A stretch of 64,000 nucleotides of DNA from Dermacoccus nishinomiyaensis (lineage in GTDB: Bacteria; Actinomycetota; Actinomycetes; Actinomycetales; Dermatophilaceae), in assembly GCF_900447535.1 (NCBI RefSeq), contig NZ_UFXX01000002.1, positions 248,001 through 312,000 on the forward strand. The letters are read 5' to 3'. The position numbers and the translations under genes were made by a program. Positions 57,430 to 64,000 of this stretch are shown here, one piece after another; the first letter of the stretch is position 1; every line of letters starts with the position of its first letter. Under the pieces are notes generated by a model. That model had not been told where the DNA came from and made no database searches. It worked only from the letters and a program-made list of their open reading frames with translations.

Positions 57430-57534
57430 GTGCACGAAGGTGGACGAAATTCGCCGAGGTGCACGGAAATCGCGAAGGTGGACGCGATTCGCGAATGTGG
57501 ACGAAGATCGCCGATGGGGACGGGAATCGCAGGT
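57430..57534 (+). repeat. Tandem array of 19-bp units
   Basis: Units begin at 57440, 57459, 57478, 57497 and 57516, exactly 19 bases apart (GTGGACG, GTGCACG, GTGGACG, GTGGACG, GGGGACG), and each ends in a CGCGAAG/CGCCGAG-like half; a partial unit precedes at 57430. The array fills the gap between two convergent genes. The same repeat family with the same period flanks the IS3 element at 10.5 and 12.0 kb. Multiple short repeats of this kind occur at the ends of some insertion sequences. Confidence 0.78.
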
Positions 57535-57537
57535 AGG

Positions 57538-58314
57538 TCAGCTGACGCCGGCGTCGAGATCCTTGTTGTAACGGTCGATGATCTCCTTCATCGGCCCGTC
57601 GCCGACGAGGGTGCCGCCCTGCAGGTAGATGCCGCGCGTGCAGAAGCGCGTGAGGTCACCTTCGGAGTGGCTGACGAGGAACAGCGTGCGTCCCTCGGCG
57701 AGAAGCCCTTCCATCCGCTCGTAGCACTGCTCGCGGAAGGCACGGTCGCCGACGGCGAGCACCTCGTCGACGAGGAGGATGGGCTCGTCGAGCTGCGTGA
57801 TGACGGAGAAGCCTAGCCGCACCTGCATGCCGGAGCTGAAGTGGCGGAACGGCAGGTCGAGCCCCCGCTGCACCTGCGGCCCGGCGAACTTGACGATGTC
57901 GTCGAATCGCTCGTCGACCGTCTCCTTCTTCATGCCGTGCAGGCCGGCCATGAGGTAGATGTTCTCGCGAGCCGACAACTCGCCGATGAAGCCACCGGTG
58001 AGTTCGATCATCGGGGCGACGCCCTCGTGGATGCGCGCTGAGCCCTCGTCGGGAAGCAAGGTGCCGGCGATCATCTTGAGCAGCGTCGACTTGCCGCCAC
58101 CGTTGGCCCCGACGAGACCGACGGCCTCCCCACGGCCGACGTCGAACGAGACGTTGCGCAGCGCCCAGAACGTCTCCTTGTCGTAGGAGGTCTTGCGCTT
58201 GTAGATGATCTCGCGCAGCGACAGGTTGCGCTTGCGGCCCTTGAGGAACTCGACGCCCAGGTCGTCGACCTCGATGACCGGCTTGCCCTCGGGGGTCTGC
58301 CATTCGACGGGCAT
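57538..58314 (-). CDS. ABC transporter ATP-binding protein, polysaccharide export (Wzt/TagH type)
   Basis: A 258-residue ATPase of the O-antigen/teichoic-acid exporter class. It has Walker A VGANGGGKSTLL, the signature FRHFSSGMQVRLG, Walker B PILLVDEVLAVGD and a switch His (LVSHSEGDL). The family-specific GRIHEGVAPMIELTGGF-like Y/G-loop segment reads HEGVAPMIELTGGF. There is no C-terminal carbohydrate-binding domain, so export probably does not require a marked chain end. It follows its permease by one base. Confidence 0.9.
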   Translation of the reverse strand: MPVEWQTPEGKPVIEVDDLGVEFLKGRKRNLSLREIIYKRKTSYDKETFWALRNVSFDVGRGEAVGLVGANGGGKSTLLKMIAGTLLPDEGSARIHEGVAPMIELTGGFIGELSARENIYLMAGLHGMKKETVDERFDDIVKFAGPQVQRGLDLPFRHFSSGMQVRLGFSVITQLDEPILLVDEVLAVGDRAFREQCYERMEGLLAEGRTLFLVSHSEGDLTRFCTRGIYLQGGTLVGDGPMKEIIDRYNKDLDAGVS

Positions 58315-58315
58315 C

Positions 58316-59191
58316 TCAGATCTCCTTGAGGATCGCGGGCTCGAGCTTGCGGAACACCCAGGAGCCGAAGGCGAGCCACCCGAGCGAGAGGACGAAGGCG
58401 AAGATCCAGCTGTGCCAGTCGGGGCCGTGCTCGCTGACGAAGCCCGCCCGGTACATGTCGATGATGCCGGTGAGCGGGTTGATCTGCATGAGCGTCGTCG
58501 CCCAGCCGAACCCGTGCTGCGAGGCCTTCTCGGCGAGCAGATGGATCGAGTAGATGATGGGTGTCAGGTAGAACAGCACGCGCAGGATGATGCGGACGAT
58601 CCGGATGAAGTCGTCGACGAGCGCTGCCACCGGGGCGATGACGAGGCCCATGCCCATGAGCAGGATGAACTGGATGAGCAGCGCCGGGATCCAGTACACC
58701 AGCTCCCAGCTGAGCTGCACCTCCCCGTTGGCCCAGTAGTAGAGCATGAATCCGATGAGGATCGGCAGTGACAGCAGGTGCTCGATGCCCTTGGAGATGA
58801 CCACGCGCGCCACCCACAACTCGCGCGGAAGGTTCGTCGAGCGGACGAGCAACCGCTCCGCGTAGAGCGCTCGCGCGCTCTCGTTGATGACGTTGTTGAA
58901 CCAGTTCCAGGCGAGCATGCCGGCGACGATGAAGAGCACGATCGGCACACCGTCGGTGTTCTTGAACCGCTGAGCCATCGGCTCACCCGGTGAGGGGTCG
59001 CTCGCCCAGATGACGCCGAAGACGAACGAGTAGACCAGCGCCATGGCGAGGGGGTCGATCAGGGTCCAGAGGTAACCCAACGCCGAGCGCGAATAACGCA
59101 CGCGAAGGTCACGTCGGACGAGGGTGTCGAGCGTCGCTCGATGGTCCCAGATCCGCGCCAAGCGGTTCGATGAGTTCATGTCTTCCTTCAT
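58316..59191 (-). CDS. ABC transporter permease, polysaccharide export (Wzm/TagG type)
   Basis: A 291-residue inner-membrane protein with six hydrophobic segments and the ABC-2 polysaccharide permease opening (TLVRRDLRVRYSRSALGYLWTLIDPLAMALVYSFVF). A conserved NINPLTGIIDMYR-like run appears as INPLTGIIDMYRAGF. With the adjacent ATPase it should move a lipid-linked glycan across the membrane. The start is uncertain: ATG 59191, or ATG 59179 with AAGGAAG just before it. Confidence 0.9.
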   Translation of the reverse strand: MKEDMNSSNRLARIWDHRATLDTLVRRDLRVRYSRSALGYLWTLIDPLAMALVYSFVFGVIWASDPSPGEPMAQRFKNTDGVPIVLFIVAGMLAWNWFNNVINESARALYAERLLVRSTNLPRELWVARVVISKGIEHLLSLPILIGFMLYYWANGEVQLSWELVYWIPALLIQFILLMGMGLVIAPVAALVDDFIRIVRIILRVLFYLTPIIYSIHLLAEKASQHGFGWATTLMQINPLTGIIDMYRAGFVSEHGPDWHSWIFAFVLSLGWLAFGSWVFRKLEPAILKEI

Positions 59192-59289
59192 GCTGACCAG
59201 CTGCTTCGCCCACCGGCTCGAGGGCAGCGGCACCTGGCGGTGCCACGACGCAGGCATCTCAGCCTACCGAGCACGCGCTGGGAGTTCGC

Positions 59290-60330
59290 TCAGGCTCGCG
59301 GGGCCTGCCCCGGTTCGGCGGGTTCGAGCTCGACGCGGGAGGTGAGGAAGCCCAGGCCCCAGGCCAGGTGCATCGTCGCGAGCACGGCCGGCATGCGGAC
59401 GACGACGGCCGCGTCGCGCCCGCGCGCCGCGTGCACGCCTCCGGCGGTGACGAGGGCCGCGTACCCGAGCGGCGCTGCGAGCGCCGGGCGCCAGAACGCG
59501 CCGAGCGCAGCACCCCCGACGACACCGACGACCGCGACGGGCGGCGCGAGATAGCGCAGGTTGATCGACCCCTTGTGCTGACGCGCGACGACGCGACGCC
59601 ACATGCCGTACTCGAAGTACTGCTTGGCGAGCGCCTTGAAGCTCGCCCGCGGACGATAGGTGACGCGCAGTTCGGGGGTGAACCAGACGGTGCCGCCCGC
59701 GCGGCGGATGCGGTAGTTCATCTCCCAGTCCTGTGCCCGCGTGTAGCGCGGGTCGTACATCCCGACGCGCTCGATCCACTCGCGCGCGAAGTTGCCGAGG
59801 TAGACCGTCTCGACCGCGCCGGCGTCACCGCCTTGCTTGAACTTCACGCCCCCGACGCCGATCTTCGACTTCATCGCGCACTCGACGGCCTGCTCGAAGT
59901 CGGTCGTTCCCTCAGCGTCCATGATGCCGCCGACGTTCGCGGCGCCCGTCTCGGCGAGCAGCCGCTCGACCGTGCGCAGGTAGCCCGGCGAGAGGATGCC
60001 GTGGCCGTCGACGCGTACGAGGATGTCGTGGCGCGTCGCAGCGAGCGCGGCGTTGAGGCCGTCCGGCGTGCGGCCCGTGGGGTTCTCGACGAGGGTGATG
60101 CGATCGTCGGCGTCTGCGAGCTCGCGCGCGACGTCCCACGTTCGGTCGTGGCACGGCCCGATGGCGAGGACGACCTCGAGCGGGCCGTCGTATTCCTGCG
60201 CGAGGATGGCGCGCACCGACTCGGCGAGGTGCTTCTCCTCGTCGAGGATCGGCATGAAGACGGAGATGCCGCGACGTTCCCCGTCGTCGGCTCCGGCCGG
60301 TTGTGCGGCGGGCGAATGCTCATCTGACAC
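59290..60330 (-). CDS. Membrane-associated glycosyltransferase family 2 (ExoA-like)
   Basis: A 346-residue GT2 enzyme. The catalytic domain (about 20-240) has ISVFMPILDEEKHLAESV, ILVRVDGHGILSPGYL (DxD-like), and QDWEMNYRIRRAGG. Two or three hydrophobic helices follow (about 265-330), as in ExoA-type transferases. The gene is upstream of the ABC exporter on the same strand, with about 100 bases between, so it may prime or extend the exported chain. In conserved actinobacterial order a wbbL-like rhamnosyltransferase sits here; I see no rhamnosyl-specific feature. Confidence 0.83.
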   Translation of the reverse strand: MSDEHSPAAQPAGADDGERRGISVFMPILDEEKHLAESVRAILAQEYDGPLEVVLAIGPCHDRTWDVARELADADDRITLVENPTGRTPDGLNAALAATRHDILVRVDGHGILSPGYLRTVERLLAETGAANVGGIMDAEGTTDFEQAVECAMKSKIGVGGVKFKQGGDAGAVETVYLGNFAREWIERVGMYDPRYTRAQDWEMNYRIRRAGGTVWFTPELRVTYRPRASFKALAKQYFEYGMWRRVVARQHKGSINLRYLAPPVAVVGVVGGAALGAFWRPALAAPLGYAALVTAGGVHAARGRDAAVVVRMPAVLATMHLAWGLGFLTSRVELEPAEPGQAPRA

Positions 60331-60508
60331 GGAACGACGTCTCCTGATCGAGCTCGGTGCGCCGTCGGCGGCCCCGTCCTGGGCCCACGGCGGCGCGGAT
60401 GCGTTCGTCAGCCTACCGGGGGCCAGGGCGCGGGCGGCGGGGCCCCGACCTGCTCGCCCCGCGTGGCGCTGCCCCGAAAATCACAGCGCAGTTGTCTAAC
60501 CTCGAGGG

Positions 60509-62608
60509 GTGCCGCAGCCGAATGATCCCCGTGACCCTCGTCAGCCCCGCCCCCGCCCCGACGGGCATGGCGGCCCTCGCGAGCACGACGCGTTCGTCGT
60601 CGACACGCGCCGTTCGAAGGGCAATCGACGCGCGATGCCGAAGCGCGCTGACACACCGCGCGACGCCGAAGGTCCCCGCCGCGGGGCCGAACAACCTCAG
60701 CGGCGGCCCGACGCATCCCGTCGCGCGCCCGATGCCGACCGTGGGCCGGCCGCACCCCGTGACGCCGTCGCCCGACGTCCCCACCCACAGGAGCAGCTTC
60801 CGCCGCAGGAACGCCCGACGCCCGGCGGCAGGCCCCGAAACCAGGACGTCGCAGGAGCCCAGGCGATCCCCGTGCGCAGCGCGCGGCGCGACAACGCGGG
60901 CCCCGCAGGCCGTTGGAGCGATCCCCGCGCCTCGAACGCCCGCCCGACCGAGGCTCGCATCGGCGAGCGCCGTGACGGCGACGCCCGCACCGGTGACGGC
61001 CGCCCGGCGGGGCGTCTTCCGAGGCGTCCCGGTGGCGCTGCCGCGGCGGGCGCAGGTGCTGCAGGCGCTGCCGCGGCGGACGCAGGTGCTGCAGCCGCAG
61101 GTTCGGCGGGCGCAGGTGCTGCAGCCGCGGGTTCGGCGGGCGCAGGTGCTGCAGCCGCAGGTTCGGCGGGCGCAGGTGCTGCAGCCGCGGGTTCGGCGGG
61201 CGCAGGTGCTGCAGCCGCAGGTTCGGCGGCCTCCGCCGACGAGCGCCGCCGCACCTCACCCGACGCCCCGGACCGCGACTCGACCCGTGCCATGCCGCAG
61301 GAAGATGCCCCGGGCCGCGACTCCACGCGCGCCATGCCGCAGGAGGATGCCCCCCGCCAGGGCGTGCGACGTCGCGTCATCGGAGGTGGTGCGGCGGCCG
61401 GGGCCGCGGGCGCCGCCGCGTCCGGGCACGCTCGCGCCGCCGGTGTGAGGCCCGATGTCCGTGACGTCGACGCCCAGCGCGGCCCCCACCGCGACCTCCG
61501 TCCTGGCGGCCCTCACGGACCCGCCGGAGCCAGCGGCCCCGTCGGACAGGGCGGCCCCGTCGGACAGGGCGGCCCCGGCGCACAGGGTGGCCCCGGCGGG
61601 CCGGGCGACTCGGGCGAGGAACCGCCTCGTCCACGCGGCCGGTTCGGGCGCGGCAAGAAGATCGTCGCAGGGGTGCTCGTGCTGCTCCTGCTGTGGGTCG
61701 GCGGCCTCGTCTGGGCCGGCATGTCCGCGTGGGGCAAGGTGCAGAAGGTCGACGCGATCCCCTCGGAGCACCTCGCCGATTCGGGCGCGGGCCACAATAC
61801 GCTCATCGTCGGATCAGACGGGCGCAGTGGCCTCACGACCGAGCAGAAGAAGAAGCTCGGCACGGGTGACGCGGAGGGCCAGCGCACCGACTCGATCATG
61901 ATCCTGCACACGGGCGGCGACAAGCCGACCCTCATGTCGATCCCGCGCGACAGCTACGTCTCCATTCCGGGGCACGCGAAGAACAAGATCAACGCGTCGT
62001 TCTCGATCGGCGGCCCGCAGCTGCTCGTCAAGACGATCGAGACGAACACCGGCATCCACATCGACAACTACATGGAGATCGGTTTCGGCGGGTTCGCCTC
62101 CGTCGTCGACGCCGTCGGCGGTGTCAACATCTGTGTCGCCCGCGACATGAACGACCCCAAGGCCCACATCAACCTCAAGAAGGGGTGCCAGCAGATGGAC
62201 GGGCCGACGGCCCTGGGGTACGTGCGAGCCCGTTATTCCGACCCGGAGGGCGACCTCGGGCGCGCCAAGCGTCAGCGTCAGTTCCTCGCGGCGCTCATGA
62301 AGGAGATCAGCTCGCCCTCCAACCTGCTCGTGCCGTGGAGGCTCAAGGGCCTCGGCGAATCGGGCGCGCAGGGGCTCTCGGTCGACAAGGGCATGTCGAT
62401 GATGCAGGGCCTGCAGACGATGTGGAACCTCAAGAAGTTCTCCGGAGACGGCGGCAACTCCGTCGTCGTGCCCACCGGCAACGCGGCGCTGCCCACCCCC
62501 GCCGGCGAGGCCGTCGAATGGGACGCGACGCGTTCGGCCGAGCTGTTCAAGGCCATCAAGGAGAACGGCGACACCTCCTCCTTCGTCAAGAAGACGACGG
62601 CGAACTGA
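60509..62608 (+). CDS. LytR-CpsA-Psr (LCP) family cell-wall ligase with a repeat-rich cytosolic tail
   Basis: LCP proteins attach glycan polymers to peptidoglycan at the outer membrane face. The 699-residue product has a low-complexity, Arg/Pro/Ala/Gly-rich cytosolic tail of about 380 residues, one membrane helix (about 385-408) and the LCP domain (about 425-650). The domain has RTDSIMILH, the phosphate-binding Arg in SIPRDSYV, KINASFSIGG and YVRARYSDPEGDLGRAKRQR. The tail includes a six-copy decapeptide, a 14-residue duplication (RDSTRAMPQEDAP) and a collagen-like Gly-x-y run. GTG 60509 was chosen. It probably ligates the polymer made by this island. Confidence 0.87.
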   Translation: MPQPNDPRDPRQPRPRPDGHGGPREHDAFVVDTRRSKGNRRAMPKRADTPRDAEGPRRGAEQPQRRPDASRRAPDADRGPAAPRDAVARRPHPQEQLPPQERPTPGGRPRNQDVAGAQAIPVRSARRDNAGPAGRWSDPRASNARPTEARIGERRDGDARTGDGRPAGRLPRRPGGAAAAGAGAAGAAAADAGAAAAGSAGAGAAAAGSAGAGAAAAGSAGAGAAAAGSAGAGAAAAGSAASADERRRTSPDAPDRDSTRAMPQEDAPGRDSTRAMPQEDAPRQGVRRRVIGGGAAAGAAGAAASGHARAAGVRPDVRDVDAQRGPHRDLRPGGPHGPAGASGPVGQGGPVGQGGPGAQGGPGGPGDSGEEPPRPRGRFGRGKKIVAGVLVLLLLWVGGLVWAGMSAWGKVQKVDAIPSEHLADSGAGHNTLIVGSDGRSGLTTEQKKKLGTGDAEGQRTDSIMILHTGGDKPTLMSIPRDSYVSIPGHAKNKINASFSIGGPQLLVKTIETNTGIHIDNYMEIGFGGFASVVDAVGGVNICVARDMNDPKAHINLKKGCQQMDGPTALGYVRARYSDPEGDLGRAKRQRQFLAALMKEISSPSNLLVPWRLKGLGESGAQGLSVDKGMSMMQGLQTMWNLKKFSGDGGNSVVVPTGNAALPTPAGEAVEWDATRSAELFKAIKENGDTSSFVKKTTAN
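61051..61230 (+). repeat. Six 30-bp in-frame repeats in the LCP gene
   Basis: Copies start at 61051, 61081, 61111, 61141, 61171 and 61201. Each begins CGCAGGTGCTGCAG and codes for an Ala/Gly/Ser decapeptide (AGAAAAGSAG). Copies 2-6 alternate at one base (GCCGCAG / GCCGCGG), revealing a 60-bp higher-order unit; the first copy is diverged. Copy number is likely to vary between strains. Confidence 0.88.
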
Positions 62609-62769
62609 ACCTCGTGACGGTGGCCTCACCCCGCTCGGGGTGGGGCCACCCTCGTCGGTCGGTGTCGCCTGAGAGCGGTGGGACGACGAGGCGCGTCGTC
62701 GGCCGGCGGGGAACAATCCACCCCAACTGGTGGTTGGTGCTGTCATTCATCCCCACGAAGGAGATCACC

Positions 62770-63363
62770 ATGAAGATCGCAGTGTTCGGCGCCACGGGCA
62801 TGCTCGGCTCGGCCATCGTCAGCGAGGGTGGCTCGCGCGGCCACGAGATCGTCAGCGTGTCGACGCGGCCCGGTGCGGGTGACGTCGTCGCCTCGATCGA
62901 GGACACGGACGCCGTCGTCCGCCTCGCGAAGGACGTCGACGCAGTCGTCGTCTCGGTGCCGCCCGCACGCTCGACGAGCGCCGAGGCGTGGCTCGCGGCG
63001 CACGAGCGTCTTGCGGCGACCCCGCTCGAGGCCCGCCTGTTCATGGTCGGCGGCGCCGGTAGCTCGCTCGACGCGAACGACCGTCCGCTGCTGGAGGGCG
63101 AGGATTTCCCCGCCGACTTCCGTCCCGAGGCGGAGGCCGCGAGCACGGCCCTCGCGATGTTCCGGAACGGTTCGCCCGAACCGACCTGGACGATTGTCTC
63201 CCCCGCTCCCGTCCTCGCCCCCGGCGAGCGCACGGGCCACTACGAGACGTCCGACGACCACATGATCGGCGTGAGCGTCTCGAGCCAGGATCTGGCCGTA
63301 GCGATCATCGACGAGCTCGAGAACCCCCGGCATTCGAACAAGCGGTTCGTCGTCTCCAACTGA
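62770..63363 (+). CDS. NAD(P)-binding SDR-like protein (NmrA/YwnB type)
   Basis: A 197-residue protein with the atypical-SDR start MKIAVFGATGMLGSAIVSE, DAVVVSVPPAR, LFMVGGAGSS and VSPAPVLAPGERTG. This family (YwnB/PRK-type NAD-dependent epimerase-like) lacks the catalytic Tyr-x-x-x-Lys and often binds NADPH as a redox sensor or flavin reductase. ATG 62770 was chosen, with AAGGAG nine bases upstream. It has no functional tie to its neighbours that I can see. Confidence 0.83.
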   Translation: MKIAVFGATGMLGSAIVSEGGSRGHEIVSVSTRPGAGDVVASIEDTDAVVRLAKDVDAVVVSVPPARSTSAEAWLAAHERLAATPLEARLFMVGGAGSSLDANDRPLLEGEDFPADFRPEAEAASTALAMFRNGSPEPTWTIVSPAPVLAPGERTGHYETSDDHMIGVSVSSQDLAVAIIDELENPRHSNKRFVVSN

Positions 63364-63455
63364 CGCCACTCCTGTCCGTGACGCGGCCGGCAGGACACCG
63401 GGTCGCCCCGTGAGGAAGAATATCGGTGCGTCGTCGCAGCGCGCGAGGCACGGAG

Positions 63456-63501
63456 GACGAGTGCGGGCCGCAGCTGAGGTCAGCTGCGGCCCGCACTCGT
63501 C
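63456..63501. terminator. Perfect 21-bp hairpin terminator between convergent genes
   Basis: Arms of 21 bases (GACGAGTGCGGGCCGCAGCTG and its exact complement) surround a four-base AGGT loop. It lies between the SDR-like gene and the acyl-CoA dehydrogenase gene, which converge. It has no T-run, as usual in high-GC actinobacteria. Confidence 0.85.
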
Positions 63502-63514
63502 GTCAGGGCTGGGT

Positions 63515-64000
63515 TCAGTAGCCCTTGAGTACCGCGCGGCCCATGACGAGACGCTGGATCTGGTTGGTGCCTTCGTAGATCTGCGTGATCTTCGCGTCGC
63601 GCATCATGCGCTCGACGGGGAAGTCCTTGACGTAGCCGGCGCCGCCGAGCAGCTGGACGGCGTCGGTCGTCACCTCCATCGCGACGTCGGAGGCGAAGCA
63701 CTTCGCAGCGGCGCCGAAGAACGACAGGTCGGCGTCCTGACGCTCCGACTTCGCGGCCGCGACGTAGACCATCTGACGGGCCGTCTCGACCTTCATCGCC
63801 ATGTCGGCGAGCATGAACTGGATGGCCTGGAACTCGGCGATGGCCTTGCCGAACTGCTGACGCTCCTTGACGTAGCCGACGGCGTAGTCGAGCGCGCCCT
63901 GCGCGATGCCGACGGCCTGCGCACCGATCGTCACACGCGTGTGGTCGAGGGTGCGCAGCGCGATCTTGAGGCCCTCGCCCTCGGCGCCGACGATGCGGTC
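63515..64000 (-). CDS. Acyl-CoA dehydrogenase, C-terminal part (FadE25-like), cut by the window edge
   Basis: The last 161 codons of an FAD-dependent acyl-CoA dehydrogenase. It has [36 protein letters not shown], the C-terminal helical domain [23 protein letters not shown], and the catalytic-Glu motif [20 protein letters not shown]. The reading frame continues off the end. Gene order (Rv3274c, fadE25) supports a short-chain or housekeeping acyl-CoA dehydrogenase. Confidence 0.93.
   Translation of the reverse strand, partial: DRIVGAEGEGLKIALRTLDHTRVTIGAQAVGIAQGALDYAVGYVKERQQFGKAIAEFQAIQFMLADMAMKVETARQMVYVAAAKSERQDADLSFFGAAAKCFASDVAMEVTTDAVQLLGGAGYVKDFPVERMMRDAKITQIYEGTNQIQRLVMGRAVLKGY

Noticed and set aside
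57430-57534. CRISPR array
   Set aside because: The 19-base units are contiguous without spacers, vary among themselves and have no cas genes nearby.
61051-61230. CRISPR-like or minisatellite non-coding repeat
   Set aside because: The repeats are in frame within the LCP gene with a ten-residue period and no spacers.

Overview
The window is high-GC DNA from an actinobacterium. Evidence for this is the MtrA-MtrB-LpqB signalling set, a WhiB2-type iron-sulfur regulator, mycothione reductase, long-form HPF, and a gene order close to mycobacterial Rv3235-Rv3274. Placement near the Micrococcales (Dermacoccus-like) is only an inference from GC content and gene order. No rRNA, tRNA or CRISPR array was seen.

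Region 1 (1-10.3 kb) is the conserved core block: an Rv3235-like gene, secA, a small LuxR-type regulator, hpf, comF, a frameshifted lpqB, mtrB and mtrA. Region 2 (10.5-12.4 kb) is an accessory patch between mtrA and ahcY. It holds an IS3-family element with a -1 slippery heptamer, 19-bp-period repeats on both sides of it, a 46-bp direct repeat carrying perfect dyads, and a very long hairpin over the ahcY stop codon. Region 3 (12.4-22.8 kb) has ahcY, a DUF808 membrane protein, a CDF cation transporter, an ornithine cyclodeaminase-like gene, mycothione reductase, a DevR/DevS-like two-component pair with a GNAT relic, and deoC. Region 4 (22.9-34.2 kb) matches mycobacterial Rv3256c-Rv3261: SIS isomerase-like protein, Trm112-like protein, phosphomannomutase, DUF3499, metallopeptidase-like protein, an NAD(P)-binding protein, DUF5719, a giant membrane glycosyltransferase, whiB2 and a strongly diverged FbiA/CofD homologue.

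Region 5 (34.2-60.3 kb) is a large surface-glycan island set into that order. It encodes every step for CMP-pseudaminic acid: PseB, PseC, PseH, PseG, PseI, and a SpsF/PseF-type cytidylyltransferase fused to a degenerate aldo/keto reductase. It also has several glycosyltransferases, two of them a tandem duplicate, and a Wzm/Wzt-type ABC exporter. In its middle is a compact acyl-carrier module: ACP, AMP-forming ligase, FabG-like reductase and a small protein with a PPTase-like motif. A GH65 phosphorylase / beta-phosphoglucomutase pair sits inside the island. Region 6 (60.5-64 kb) returns to conserved order with an LCP-family ligase bearing a repeat-rich tail, an NAD(P)-binding protein and the C-terminal part of an acyl-CoA dehydrogenase (FadE25-like) running off the end.

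Reading the genes together: the Pse enzymes make an activated nonulosonic acid, the carrier-protein module may supply an unusual acyl group, the transferases assemble a polymer, the ABC pair exports it, and the LCP protein could attach it to peptidoglycan. This would resemble actinobacterial teichulosonic acids. The last two steps are inference.
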